Below are positions 35,003-45,541 of a stretch of DNA of 64,000 nt, in pieces. The DNA is taken from contig CANMLL010000015.1 in NCBI GenBank assembly GCA_947498775.1, positions 62,001 to 126,000 of the forward strand, given 5' to 3'. A program made the translations under genes and the position numbers. This stretch comes from an uncultured Aquimarina sp. (lineage in GTDB: Bacteria; Bacteroidota; Bacteroidia; Flavobacteriales; Flavobacteriaceae). The notes beneath the pieces are model-generated. The model made no database searches. It saw only the letters and a program-made list of their open reading frames with translations, and was not told where the DNA came from. The first letter of the stretch is position 1. Each line of letters starts with the position of its first letter.

Positions 35003-37387
35003 CTATTCTGTCCGCAAACTTTTTATTGGGTTTGCAGTAGCGGCTTTAACCGCCTGATAGCTTATTGTTATTAATGTAATCATGGTAATGCCACCTATAG
35101 CCATTGCAAATACCCACCAATCGATGGTAATTCGATATTGGTAATTTTCTAACCAAATGCTCATGAAGTACCAGGCCAAAGGCGTAGCAATAATTCCTGC
35201 AATAAAAATCAGTTTAAAGAAATCCTGGGTAAACAATAATAAAATATCACTGATCGTGCCACCCAGTACTTTGCGAATCCCTATCTCTTTCGTCTTTTGT
35301 GCCACAAAAAATGAGATTAATCCGTACAGCCCTAAACAACTAATAAAGATTGCTAATCCCGAAAATAACTTAGATAGTGATAAAAACTGTTGCTCTTCTC
35401 GATATTGTTCTGCTACACGTTGATCGAGAAAACTAAAATCATAAATGAAATCTGGAAAGGTTTCTTTCCATAATATTTCGATCCCTTCTAGAGTAGTGCT
35501 TATGTTCTTTGTATTTATTTTGATCCCATACTCATAATAATTCCTAGACTGCGGAGCTATAAACACGGGTGAGATACCTGATTGAAAATTTTGGTCATGA
35601 AAATCTGCAACAACTCCAGAAATTGTTGCCTTAATTCTTCCTCCATTTAATTCGACATATTTACCAATAAGCTCGTCTGAAGACGCAAGCCCCAATTTTT
35701 TGGCTAATCTTTCGTTAACTACTACTTCGGTTATCGAATCAGATACAATAAAATTTCTTCCGGCAATTAATTTCAAATCAAAAGTATTGATGTAGTTTTC
35801 ATCTGCCAACTTTGCAGAGATTGAAAACTCCTCGCTCTCTGGGCGGTTATCATATTTCAAATTCGTTCCCCAATTGCTAAAGGATCCTCCGGGACTTGTA
35901 ATACATGCAGACACGTTGTCGACTCCTGAAAGTTGTTTGAAACGATTTCTTAATCCATTAATTTTAACCAATTCAATATCTCCAGGGATATCAAGCATCA
36001 CAATAGCATCTTTATTAAAACCTAAATCTGCACTTACGGCATAATCGATTTGTTTACTCACTATAATAGTGGCTACTATTAGTAGTATAGAAATAACAAA
36101 TTGTGCTGTTACTAATACCTTGCGGGTAAGTTTTCCTCCTGTATCACTTGGCGTAAGTTTTCCTTTTAGTGCCAAAGTCGGTAAAATTCTAGCTAGCAAA
36201 ATCCCTGGATAGCTTCCAGCAAAAAAAGAAACACCGATTAACAATATCAGGACAAATGCTGCAAACTTTAAAGTAAAAAGTGATTGCAGAGAAAGGCTCA
36301 AATCAAACAGTTGATTAAACTTTGGTAATGCCAAAAAAGCTATAACTCCACCAATGACCAAGGCAAAAAGTCCAATGATGAACGTTTCTGATATAAACTG
36401 CCAAAAAAGATGTCCTTTTTGACCTCCCAAAACTTTTCTTACTCCTATTTCTTTAGAACGATAAAAAGCCTGTGCGGTAGAAATATTAATAAAATTAATG
36501 CATGCAATAGCGATTAGAAATACTCCTATCAAACCAAAAATCCATAATAAATTTACATTAACCCCTCCATATTTACTGTTTAAATGAATAGTGTCGAACT
36601 CCTGAAGTTTATATCTATGCACATTTTTGCTTTTTGGCCTATGTTTGGTAACCAAAGGAATTAAAGAAGCTTCTATTTGCGCTATATCCTGATTTGGATG
36701 TAAAATAGCAAAGCATTTTAGGTCACTATTAATACCTCCCCAAGATTTACTGTAAATAAAATTATCATAAGCTTTTATCGTTTTGAAAGAAACAAAAGCG
36801 TCTCCTTGAATTGTAGAATTTTTTGGCAGGTCTTTTAATATTCCTATTACTTGAATGGTTTCTAAGTTTTCCAAAACAAAGCTTTGCCCTAAAGAAGTTT
36901 CTTCTCCAAACATTCTTTTTGCAAAGCTTTCTGTAACATAAGCGGTATTAGGTTCTACCAAACTACGATCACTCAGTTTCTCGATTGCCGGAAAATTAAA
37001 AATCTCGAAAAACTCAGGATCTGCAAAGGCGATATCATTTTCGAAGCGTTTTGAAGCGTTATCATCAACTCCGCCTACTTGCCATTCGTCTCTTAAATAA
37101 ATACTTGCTACTTTTTCTGCATACCCAAAATCATTTCGAAAAGCATCTGCAAAACCAGGAGGTACCGCAGCATCGTATTCTATTTCATCACCGCGCTTTT
37201 CTGTAACAATCCTATAAATACGATCGTCATTTTCATGAAAATTGTCAAACTGAAGGTGATGAGTAATAAATAAGAATATTAATATTCCGCACCCAAACCC
37301 AAGTGCCAGCCCTAGAATATTGATAAAAGCAAATACTTTTCTCTTTCTAAGGTTCCTCCACGCTATTTTGATATAGTTTTTAAACAT
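35003..37387 (-). CDS. Array permease P7 (class I)
   Basis: 794 residues. Coupling motifs are KEIGVRKVLGG and KEIGIRKVLGG; the C-terminus is NPIKSLRTE. It starts MFKNYIKIAWRNLRKRK. Its 5' coding end and the spacers on both sides contain the same nucleotide blocks as P8 to P10, evidence of recent tandem duplication. It has a characteristic LKGKLTPSDTGGKLTRK linker between the halves. Confidence 0.88.
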   Translation of the reverse strand: MFKNYIKIAWRNLRKRKVFAFINILGLALGFGCGILIFLFITHHLQFDNFHENDDRIYRIVTEKRGDEIEYDAAVPPGFADAFRNDFGYAEKVASIYLRDEWQVGGVDDNASKRFENDIAFADPEFFEIFNFPAIEKLSDRSLVEPNTAYVTESFAKRMFGEETSLGQSFVLENLETIQVIGILKDLPKNSTIQGDAFVSFKTIKAYDNFIYSKSWGGINSDLKCFAILHPNQDIAQIEASLIPLVTKHRPKSKNVHRYKLQEFDTIHLNSKYGGVNVNLLWIFGLIGVFLIAIACINFINISTAQAFYRSKEIGVRKVLGGQKGHLFWQFISETFIIGLFALVIGGVIAFLALPKFNQLFDLSLSLQSLFTLKFAAFVLILLIGVSFFAGSYPGILLARILPTLALKGKLTPSDTGGKLTRKVLVTAQFVISILLIVATIIVSKQIDYAVSADLGFNKDAIVMLDIPGDIELVKINGLRNRFKQLSGVDNVSACITSPGGSFSNWGTNLKYDNRPESEEFSISAKLADENYINTFDLKLIAGRNFIVSDSITEVVVNERLAKKLGLASSDELIGKYVELNGGRIKATISGVVADFHDQNFQSGISPVFIAPQSRNYYEYGIKINTKNISTTLEGIEILWKETFPDFIYDFSFLDQRVAEQYREEQQFLSLSKLFSGLAIFISCLGLYGLISFFVAQKTKEIGIRKVLGGTISDILLLFTQDFFKLIFIAGIIATPLAWYFMSIWLENYQYRITIDWWVFAMAIGGITMITLITISYQAVKAATANPIKSLRTE

Positions 37388-37432
37388 AACTGTTAGTTTT
37401 TTACTGAAACAAGTTCAGTACGAGTTGATGAT
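37388..37432. repeat. Repeated spacer, copy P7/P8
   Basis: Contains TAACTGTTAGTTTTTT, then CTGAAACAAGTTCAG at 37404-37418 (CTGAA/TTCAG stem) and GAGTTGATGATT up to the stop. It is nearly colinear with the P8/P9 spacer. Confidence 0.75.
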
Positions 37433-39811
37433 TTATTCGGTTCGTAAGCTTTTTATAGGATTCTGTAATATCGCTGAAACAATTTTGGTGCTAACCGAAA
37501 TAAGGACCACAAATAATGCTAATAAACCTGAAATGATCAGGTAACTTAATTTGATACCCCCATGATATGCAAAAACATTAATCACTTTTCCGGCTACAAA
37601 GTATACCGTAAAAAGCCCCAATACTGCTGCTATCCCAAATAAAATCAGATATTCTTTTAAAAGGATTAAGAAAACACTTCTAATATTAGCTCCCAGTACT
37701 TTACGTATCGCAATCATTTTCTGTTGTGTTTTCACTGAAAAAGATACAAGACTATACAATCCAAGTATTGCTAATAATATGGCGAGTATAGAGAAGAAAA
37801 TGAATATATCGATCATGCCTCTTAAAGCATTTAAAAAACTACTATCTAATTCGGCATCCAAATAGGCAAATTCTATAGGTTCTTCGTTAAAACTATCATT
37901 AAAAAGGGTATTAACCCACGCTTGAGTTTCTACTCTTTTATCTGAAGTTACTCTCATGGTGACATACGTATTACTAGCGCTTTTATTCATAAACAGGATC
38001 ATTGGCGGAATTTTCTTAAAAGAAGTATAATCATTGAAATCTTTCACAACACCAATTACCTCAAAACGGCCATTATCAATTTTCTTGCCTAACGGGTTCT
38101 CCCACCCAAGCAATTTTAAGGCAGTTTGGTTTATGATACATGCCTTTTGGATATCTGTGGCATAATCTTCTGAAAAACCTCTTCCATCTATCACAGTCAT
38201 TTGATACGTTTCTAAAAAATCGTAATCTACACCGTGGGATCTAAGCATAGCCTTATTGTTGGTTTTATTTCCTTCCCAATCAACATTTTGCGTATTAGCA
38301 CCGGCAAATGGGCCAGAATCAGATAATGAGTAACTTAAAACATTGGGGTTTTGAAGCAATCGTTCTCCCAATGTCTTCAATTGTTGTCTATCTTCGATAG
38401 TATTTGTTTCTACCCATGACACCAATAAATCTTCTTTTATAAATCCAATATCACGCTTCTCGATGTACTTAAATTGTTCTATAATTAGGATTGAAGAAAA
38501 TACCAATGGTATCACCAAAACTAATTGAAAAACAACCAGAGCTTTTCTCAAGCCCATACGGCGTTTAATTGATGAATTTCCCTGAAGAAAAGCAGAAATC
38601 TTTAAAGAAGAAAGAAAGAAAACCGGATATAAACCAGCCAAAATACCAGCAAAAAGAGAACCAAGTAAAGCATACAGAAAAAATGACCAATCTTTGTTAA
38701 AAACAATAGACAAATCCTTTTCGACAATGGTATTAAAAAGTGGAAGAAATAAGATCACAAGACCAATGGCAATGATATAAGAGATAGATACTATAAGTAA
38801 TGATTCTGTAATGAACTGGTATCGCAAATGACCCTTTGAACTGCCCATCACTTTCTTGATTCCGATCTCTAATTCCCTGTTCATAACCTGAGCAGTAGAT
38901 GCGTTTATATAATTCAATAAAGTGATTAGTCCTGTAAAAATTACTACGGCAAGAAAAAGATAGAGTATGGTAATCTCACTAGAATTTCCAGAATTTCCCC
39001 TAACCTTGGCAGTTTTCATATAAATATCCCTTATTGGTCTTAAACTGAGCAGTTCCTGAACCTCATCCTCCAAAGAAAGGTGGTTTGATAAAAATCCCTT
39101 TATTTTTTCTGATACTTTATCAATTGAAGCGTTAGCATCTAACTGAACGTAAGCAGACGTATTGTTTACATCCCATCCTGCTTTCAATGAACTTTTTGTA
39201 ATCGTCTCATAAGAGCCGAAAGAAAGAAGATAATCGATTCTAAAATGAGAATCATCAGGATAATCAGCAAATATTCCCGTAACAATACAATCGTGTTTCT
39301 TATTAAGTCGTACTGTTTTTCCAACAATATTTTGGTTTGGAGAAAGCTTTTTTGCCAAGGACTCTGAGAGTACAACGCTCATCGGATTTTCTAGCGCGTT
39401 ACTGCTGTCGCCTTTTACAAAATCTAATGAAAATACCTCTAAAAATTCACTATCAGCATACATCCCGTTCCGTTCATGATACATTGCATCGTTAAAACCG
39501 ATATAATTTGCAGTAGCTCTTGTACTGGTAGCCTTTTTAATTTCGGGGAAAGAACTTTTCAATTCCTCTGCCAATTCATAGGGAGTGTCATTCCAAATTT
39601 GACTTTGAATAGCACTGATATATGTTCTTTCAATTCTAAAAATCTTATCATAATTTGTATGAAACGTGTCATAACTACTCTCATACTTTATATAAAAAAG
39701 CATAAAGATCACTGCTGCCAAACCTATCGCAAGCCCACCAATATTGATGGCCGAATATCCTTTGTTTCTTTTAAGATTTCTCCAGGCTATTTTAAGATGA
39801 TTTTTAAACAT
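37433..39811 (-). CDS. Array permease P8 (class I, divergent second module)
   Basis: 792 residues. The first coupling motif is LEIGIKKVMGS. The second is MIAIRKVLGA, lacking the KE(I/V/L)GIRK form found in the second half of all nine other members. The first half has a NRELEIG variant. These changes affect the loops expected to contact an ATPase, so P8 may couple asymmetrically or to a different ATPase. The C-terminus is NPIKSLRTE. Confidence 0.87.
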   Translation of the reverse strand: MFKNHLKIAWRNLKRNKGYSAINIGGLAIGLAAVIFMLFYIKYESSYDTFHTNYDKIFRIERTYISAIQSQIWNDTPYELAEELKSSFPEIKKATSTRATANYIGFNDAMYHERNGMYADSEFLEVFSLDFVKGDSSNALENPMSVVLSESLAKKLSPNQNIVGKTVRLNKKHDCIVTGIFADYPDDSHFRIDYLLSFGSYETITKSSLKAGWDVNNTSAYVQLDANASIDKVSEKIKGFLSNHLSLEDEVQELLSLRPIRDIYMKTAKVRGNSGNSSEITILYLFLAVVIFTGLITLLNYINASTAQVMNRELEIGIKKVMGSSKGHLRYQFITESLLIVSISYIIAIGLVILFLPLFNTIVEKDLSIVFNKDWSFFLYALLGSLFAGILAGLYPVFFLSSLKISAFLQGNSSIKRRMGLRKALVVFQLVLVIPLVFSSILIIEQFKYIEKRDIGFIKEDLLVSWVETNTIEDRQQLKTLGERLLQNPNVLSYSLSDSGPFAGANTQNVDWEGNKTNNKAMLRSHGVDYDFLETYQMTVIDGRGFSEDYATDIQKACIINQTALKLLGWENPLGKKIDNGRFEVIGVVKDFNDYTSFKKIPPMILFMNKSASNTYVTMRVTSDKRVETQAWVNTLFNDSFNEEPIEFAYLDAELDSSFLNALRGMIDIFIFFSILAILLAILGLYSLVSFSVKTQQKMIAIRKVLGANIRSVFLILLKEYLILFGIAAVLGLFTVYFVAGKVINVFAYHGGIKLSYLIISGLLALFVVLISVSTKIVSAILQNPIKSLRTE

Positions 39812-39859
39812 AACTGTTCGTTTTTTGATGCTGAAACAAGTTCAGCTCGAATTGATGAT
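39812..39859. repeat. Repeated spacer, copy P8/P9, fullest version
   Basis: Contains GATGCTGAAACAAGTTCAGC at 39827-39846, which resembles a dispersed intergenic repeat of flavobacteria as I remember it. It has the same flanks as the P7/P8 copy. The P9/P10 spacer (42242-42274) keeps GATGCTGAAA and TTGATGATT but lacks the part between. Confidence 0.75.
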
Positions 39860-42241
39860 TTATTCAGTGCGTAAAATTTTTACAGGATTTGTTAATGATG
39901 CTTTTATGGCATGAAAACTTACTGTTAATAGTGCAATGATTAACGCAGAGACTCCTGCAAATGCAAACATCCACCATTGTATGGTTATTTTATAAGCAAA
40001 ATCAGCCAACCAATAATTCATTACAAACCAGGCGATAGGCGATGCTATCAAAAATGCAATTCCAACGAGTTTAATAAACTCCATAGATAATAGATTTACA
40101 ATACCTGATACAGAGGCTCCAATGACTTTGCGAATACCAATTTCTCTTTTCCGTTGTAGTGTACTGTAGGCAGCTAGGCCAAGTAATCCAAGACAGGAAA
40201 TCAAAATAGCGAGTATCGCAAAATTTAGGAATAAGCTTCCAAATCGCTCTTCAGTACGATATTGTTCATCAAAAAATTCATCCAGAAAATAATATTCAAA
40301 GGGCTCTGCTGGTAATATGGTATTCCACTTATCTTTGATAGAGGCAATGGTTTGTGAGATGTTTTGTGCATTGACTTTGACTGCCAAATGATCATTTCGG
40401 TTGGATTGAATGCGCATGGTCATGGGGCTGATATTTTGTTGCAACGATCTAAAATGAAAATCTTGTATCACCCCAATAATTTTACCTTCACTTCCCCATT
40501 GTTTGAATTTTGCTCCAATGGCTTCTTCAGGATTGTTGTATCCCAATAATTTTGAAGTTTCTTCGTTAATAACCATCGCTTCAGTAGAATCTGTAGCAAA
40601 CTCTTTTGAAAACGATCTACCTGCTATAATCTTAAACTCAAATTGAGGGATATAATCGTAATCAACAAAGTAGAGCGCAAGATTTGCAATTTGCAGATCT
40701 CCGCTTTTATTTTGTATTTCAGAATACGCATTCGAATTTCCTCCTCCCGGAACACTTGATCCCAGACTTGTGGATTGTACTCCTGGAAGTTTTTCAATTG
40801 CACTTTTAAGAGCTAGTTGTTCGGGTGAGGCATTGGTTTCCAAAATAAGCAACTGTTCTTTACTAAAGCCTAATTCCTGATTGCGCATATAGTTGGTTTG
40901 ATTATAGATGATAATCGTGCCTATAATCAATGCAATTGATATTGTAAATTGTGTAATAACCAGGCCTTTTCTTAGTAGAGTTCCTCGGGTACCTTTAGAA
41001 AAATTACCTTTAAGAACGCTCACAGGTCTAAACGATGAAAGTACGAATGCAGGGTATAAACCTGCAAGCATACCAATCCCCAGAGCAATGGCAAAAAGTA
41101 TCAATAGTTTATTCGTATCCGAAAAAACACCTTCACTTACTATTTTTCCAGCGGTTTCATTGAAAAAAGGTAGTAGTAATGCAGTAATAACAATGCTAAT
41201 TATAAATGCAATCAAACTAATAATGATAGATTCACCCACAAATTGTAATGCTAACTGGCCTTTTTCTGCCCCTATTACCTTACGAATACCAACTTCTTTA
41301 GCTCTCTCTACAGAACGCGCTGTGGTTAGATTGATAAAATTAATAGCGGCTATGAATAAGATAAAAAATGCGACTATAGAAAATATATAAACATTTGTAA
41401 TACTTCCGCTTCCATTACCTCCTCTGTTAGAGTTTAAATATAGATCTTCTAGTGGTTCAAGAAATAATGTGACATACATTTCCATCTTTCTCATTTCCTC
41501 CCCACTATTTCTTTCTAAAAAATCTGGAAACTTTCCTTGTAATTGATCTAGATTGGTCTTTGGGTTTACAAGAATATATGCCGCCGGATCATAATTACCC
41601 CAGTGAGTATCCAACTCTTTGTTGAGTACCTTTGTAAAAGTTGTTAAGGATAATACAATATCTGGTTTAATATGTGAATTTTCAGGAATATCCTCCATAA
41701 CACCTGTAACTGTGGCGATAGAACCATCATCAAAGATTTTTAATGATTTTCCTATTGGATCCTGGCTCCCAAAATATTTTTTTGCCGTAGTCTTTGATAT
41801 AACAACACTAAATGGTTCTTTAATAACATTTTGCGGATCTCCCTGCAATAATTTAAAATCAAATACCTTAAAAAAAGATGAGTCTGCGGCTACTGCATTG
41901 GATTCTTTAAATTTGATTTCATTATTTCGAACCAACATATTCATATCCATAATTCGAACAGCAGATAGTATTTCTGGAAACTGTTTTTCTAAATTTGGTG
42001 GTACAGCCCAAGCTGGTTGATTTGCTTCTATATTATCTGAAGGTGTTTTAATATCTGCTACTACTCTATATATATCACCTCCTTTTGAATGAAACTTATC
42101 ATAGCTAAGCTCAAAACTTACATATAATAAAATCAAAAAGCCTGCTGTTAAACCAATGGCAAGACCAATGATATTGATTCCAGAATAGACTTTGTTCTTT
42201 ATAAGGTTTCGCCAGGCTATTTTAAGATAATTTTTAAACAT
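39860..42241 (-). CDS. Array permease P9 (class I)
   Basis: 793 residues. Coupling motifs are KEVGIRKVIGA and REIGIRKVIGA; the C-terminus is NPVKILRTE. It starts MFKNYLKIAWRNLIKNK. The spacer before P8 holds the full CTGAAACAAGTTCAG palindrome, while the spacer before this gene has a shortened form. There are no truncations or missing helices. Confidence 0.88.
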   Translation of the reverse strand: MFKNYLKIAWRNLIKNKVYSGINIIGLAIGLTAGFLILLYVSFELSYDKFHSKGGDIYRVVADIKTPSDNIEANQPAWAVPPNLEKQFPEILSAVRIMDMNMLVRNNEIKFKESNAVAADSSFFKVFDFKLLQGDPQNVIKEPFSVVISKTTAKKYFGSQDPIGKSLKIFDDGSIATVTGVMEDIPENSHIKPDIVLSLTTFTKVLNKELDTHWGNYDPAAYILVNPKTNLDQLQGKFPDFLERNSGEEMRKMEMYVTLFLEPLEDLYLNSNRGGNGSGSITNVYIFSIVAFFILFIAAINFINLTTARSVERAKEVGIRKVIGAEKGQLALQFVGESIIISLIAFIISIVITALLLPFFNETAGKIVSEGVFSDTNKLLILFAIALGIGMLAGLYPAFVLSSFRPVSVLKGNFSKGTRGTLLRKGLVITQFTISIALIIGTIIIYNQTNYMRNQELGFSKEQLLILETNASPEQLALKSAIEKLPGVQSTSLGSSVPGGGNSNAYSEIQNKSGDLQIANLALYFVDYDYIPQFEFKIIAGRSFSKEFATDSTEAMVINEETSKLLGYNNPEEAIGAKFKQWGSEGKIIGVIQDFHFRSLQQNISPMTMRIQSNRNDHLAVKVNAQNISQTIASIKDKWNTILPAEPFEYYFLDEFFDEQYRTEERFGSLFLNFAILAILISCLGLLGLAAYSTLQRKREIGIRKVIGASVSGIVNLLSMEFIKLVGIAFLIASPIAWFVMNYWLADFAYKITIQWWMFAFAGVSALIIALLTVSFHAIKASLTNPVKILRTE

Positions 42242-42274
42242 AACTGTTTGATTTTTGATGCTGAAATTGATGAT

Positions 42275-44707
42275 TTATTCGCTGCGTAAGCTTTTTGTTG
42301 GATTAACCATTGCGGCCTTAATACTTTGAAAACTTACGGTTAGTATTGAAATAATAATTGCTAGTAACGTTGCTACAACAAAAACCCAAATATTAATTTC
42401 TATTCTATACGAAAAACTTTCTAACCATCTGGCCATGGCAAACCATCCCAGAGGAAGTGAAACCAGGATAGCGATCCCCACTAACCTTAAAAAATCGATT
42501 GATAATTTATAGGTTATTTGGCCCACACTTGCTCCCAGCACTTTTCGTATGCCTATTTCTTTGATGCGCCTTTCGGCATTAAAGGTCGCCAAACCAAATA
42601 GTCCAAGACAAGCAATAATTATTGAGAGTATGGTGAATATCATAAAAATTCGTCCTAGTCGTTGTTCTGCCTGATAGGTATTATTAAAAGATTCATCCAT
42701 GAAGTAATAGTTAAAAGGTGCTTCTGGAGCTATATCATTCCAAATGCTTTCTATTTGAGCAATGGACTCAGAAAAATTTCCCGCTTGTAGTTTAGCGATC
42801 ATTACACTAGAACTTCTTCCTAAAGAAAGGCTTAATGCTCTAATATCATCTTTTAATGAAGTGAAATGAAAATTCTTTACCACACCTATTACCGTTGAAA
42901 AAGTTGAATTTTCCACCATCAGGTTTGGTGAAAGTCTCATACCCAACACTTCTTCTGGGGTAACTCCCAAAATTTTTACTGCCGATTCATTTAAAATAAT
43001 TGCTGTAGAATCGGTTACAAATTGGGGATTAAAATCTCTTCCAGCAATTATCTCTAGACCCAACGTATTTATATAATCATGATCTATCTGCCAGGCTTGC
43101 ATATTGATAGCATGTTCCTGATCCATTACACCTTCTATGAAAAAAGAATTATCACTTCTAGCCGAAGGCGTAGGTAAATAGCTACTCATTGAGGCACTTT
43201 TTACAAATCCCAATTTTTGCACTTCTTCTTTAAAAGACAAAGCTTGATCGCCTGCATTATATACATCTTCTATCACCAAAACCTGATCTCTAGAAAACCC
43301 TAAATCTTTGTTTTGGATATACTTAAGTTGTTGAAAAACGATCAACGTGCTGACAATCAAAAAAATAGAGATTGTGAACTGGACCACTACCAGGGAGTTT
43401 CTGATTCCGCTACCCCCAATATTACTTTTACCCGATCCTTTAAGTACTTTTACCGGCACAAATTTTGACATGAAAAATGCCGGGTATGATCCCGAAAGTA
43501 TCCCTAACAATAATGCTGAGAGCAATAGTAACATCCAGAAATACGGATTGGTAAAAGGAATTGCAATGCTTGCATCTGCCAGCTGATTAAAAAGAGGTAG
43601 TACCAAAGTGGCAATTACCACAGAAAATAATAATGAAATAAATGAAATTAATCCTGATTCGGTAAGAAATTGCGTTATTAATCCGGCCTTATTTGATCCT
43701 AATGTTTTTCGAATTCCAATTTCTTTAGCTCTTTTAAGTGATATTGCCGTCGACAAGTTCATAAAATTAACACTTGCCAAAAAGATTAGAAATAGTGCGA
43801 TTACAGATAGTACATATACATTTTGTATACTTCCGTTTCTACTTAATTCTGGAAACTTATTAGAATAAAGGTGAATATCTGTTAGGGCGATTGTGTCATA
43901 CCGTAAATGATTTCCTGCTTTTAGAAATTGTTCTTCGGTAATACCAGGAAAAAAATCTTGAGCCCATGGTATTACATAAGCTCCCAAGACAGTATTTAAA
44001 TACTCTTGAAAATCAGCTATTTTGGCATTGGGTCTAAGTTTTACAAATGTTGGATAATTGTGATTTCCCCATTGGCCATCTATAGCATACTCATATCCGG
44101 CCATGGCCATAAAAACACCATGATTTCTGATGAAAGAATTTTTAGGCATATCTTCAATTACTCCGGTTACTGTATATGTCTGCTCATTATCTAACAATAA
44201 AGTCTGCCCTACAGCATTACTAATATCAAAATGTTTTTCGGCCGCTGTTTTGGTAAGTATTAATGTATTAGGTTCGGTCAAAGCAGTTTTTGAATCACCG
44301 TACAATAAATCAATTCCGAACATATTGAAAAAAGTGGAGTCTACATAAGTAACGCCATTTTCTTTTACATTAAGTGATGTGTTGTTTTTTCTAAGAAACA
44401 TGCTACCATTATTTCTGAATCGGGTAACCAATTCGATATATGGATAGTCTTTTTGAACCGCCTCTGCCATGGGAGCCGAAACTTCAGCAGACTCTTGTTC
44501 GGTCCCTCCAAATTTTATATCTGCATTGATTCGATAGATGCGATCTGCATCTTTGAACATTGTATCAAAATTGAGCTCACTGTGGATGTACAAAGAGATA
44601 AGAATACCTCCTGTCATTCCTATGGCAAGCCCAAATGTGTTTAAAAACGTAAAAAATGGCTGTCTTTTAAGGTTTCTCCACGCTATTTTGATATAATTCT
44701 TAAACAT
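42275..44707 (-). CDS. Array permease P10 (class I), first of the array
   Basis: 810 residues. Coupling motifs are KEIGIRKTLGS, with T for V, and KEIGIRKVLGA; the C-terminus is NPTKSLRSE. It is the first permease in transcriptional order, 47 bases after the GIN protein gene. Being closest to the ATPase and HlyD genes, it is a good candidate for the ancestral member with a dedicated ATPase. Confidence 0.88.
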   Translation of the reverse strand: MFKNYIKIAWRNLKRQPFFTFLNTFGLAIGMTGGILISLYIHSELNFDTMFKDADRIYRINADIKFGGTEQESAEVSAPMAEAVQKDYPYIELVTRFRNNGSMFLRKNNTSLNVKENGVTYVDSTFFNMFGIDLLYGDSKTALTEPNTLILTKTAAEKHFDISNAVGQTLLLDNEQTYTVTGVIEDMPKNSFIRNHGVFMAMAGYEYAIDGQWGNHNYPTFVKLRPNAKIADFQEYLNTVLGAYVIPWAQDFFPGITEEQFLKAGNHLRYDTIALTDIHLYSNKFPELSRNGSIQNVYVLSVIALFLIFLASVNFMNLSTAISLKRAKEIGIRKTLGSNKAGLITQFLTESGLISFISLLFSVVIATLVLPLFNQLADASIAIPFTNPYFWMLLLLSALLLGILSGSYPAFFMSKFVPVKVLKGSGKSNIGGSGIRNSLVVVQFTISIFLIVSTLIVFQQLKYIQNKDLGFSRDQVLVIEDVYNAGDQALSFKEEVQKLGFVKSASMSSYLPTPSARSDNSFFIEGVMDQEHAINMQAWQIDHDYINTLGLEIIAGRDFNPQFVTDSTAIILNESAVKILGVTPEEVLGMRLSPNLMVENSTFSTVIGVVKNFHFTSLKDDIRALSLSLGRSSSVMIAKLQAGNFSESIAQIESIWNDIAPEAPFNYYFMDESFNNTYQAEQRLGRIFMIFTILSIIIACLGLFGLATFNAERRIKEIGIRKVLGASVGQITYKLSIDFLRLVGIAILVSLPLGWFAMARWLESFSYRIEINIWVFVVATLLAIIISILTVSFQSIKAAMVNPTKSLRSE

Positions 44708-44754
44708 AACTGTTTGTTTTTTGATTGTTGAAATGGGCTTGATTGATGTGTTTC

Positions 44755-45507
44755 TTAATCCATTTTCCGGATTTCGGCATTACCGATGATGATTCCTTTG
44801 TTAACAGAAGGGTTTCCGTTATAAGCTACTGTTGCTTCTCCATAAGCTGTTACCTTTAAATTATCGGAAACATTAATTCTGAAATTCCCTTCGCCATAAG
44901 CCGTAATCTTGGTTTTTTCGTTATCGATTCCCAAAGTATTTACCTCACCTTCGCCATATACAGTATACTTTTGGGTATCTACATTACCTTCTTTTACTTC
45001 AAGATAGCTTTCACCATACATGGTTACATGAAAACCCCGAGTCTTTAAAGAATTCATCGTTATTTTGGATTCTCCATACGTCCTCAGTTTGAAATCCTCT
45101 TGTGCTATTGGACTTTTACATAGAATCACTTCTTCTCCTCTTATAGAGAGTTCTTTAAGGTTTTTGTAGATCACTTTAGCCACTACTTGCGTTCCTTTAT
45201 AAATTGATCTCTTAGTTTTCCATCCATTTGAGTTGTATACTTTTTCATTTTTGGTGACCATTTTGGCTCCATCCAGATAAATTCTAAGTGTTTTTCCTTC
45301 TACTTCGATATTGATCTTGTCGTTAGCAACGCTTGCACTATCTATAATTACATTTTCCTCGGCTCCTTCTTCAAAAGTTACCTGGATATGTGGGCTCACA
45401 ATAACTTTATTAAAATTATCAACTGCAATGGTTTCTTGAGCATAACTTGCTACAATCGAAACCATAAAAAGAATAAATGCTACGAGGTATTGAGATATTT
45501 TTGTCAT
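44755..45507 (-). CDS. GIN-domain (DUF2807) exported beta-helix protein
   Basis: The 250-residue protein has a signal peptide ending at SYAQ and a head-GIN/DUF2807 domain, a right-handed beta-helix. Its coils show a regular ladder of YGE motifs: RTYGES, TMYGES, TVYGEG, TAYGEG and TAYGEA, about 20 residues apart. Such proteins act in the periplasm or at the surface, with no known enzymatic role. It sits between the ATPase and permease P10 in one operon, so it may be a substrate, accessory or sensor of the export system. The role is unassigned. Confidence 0.82.
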   Translation of the reverse strand: MTKISQYLVAFILFMVSIVASYAQETIAVDNFNKVIVSPHIQVTFEEGAEENVIIDSASVANDKINIEVEGKTLRIYLDGAKMVTKNEKVYNSNGWKTKRSIYKGTQVVAKVIYKNLKELSIRGEEVILCKSPIAQEDFKLRTYGESKITMNSLKTRGFHVTMYGESYLEVKEGNVDTQKYTVYGEGEVNTLGIDNEKTKITAYGEGNFRINVSDNLKVTAYGEATVAYNGNPSVNKGIIIGNAEIRKMD

Positions 45508-45541
45508 GACTTAATGTTTTTGTGTGTTGTATGATTTTGAT

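Noticed and set aside
34955-42274. CRISPR-like array from repeated spacers
   Set aside because: The repeats are separated by 2.4-kb genes and are ordinary products of gene duplication.
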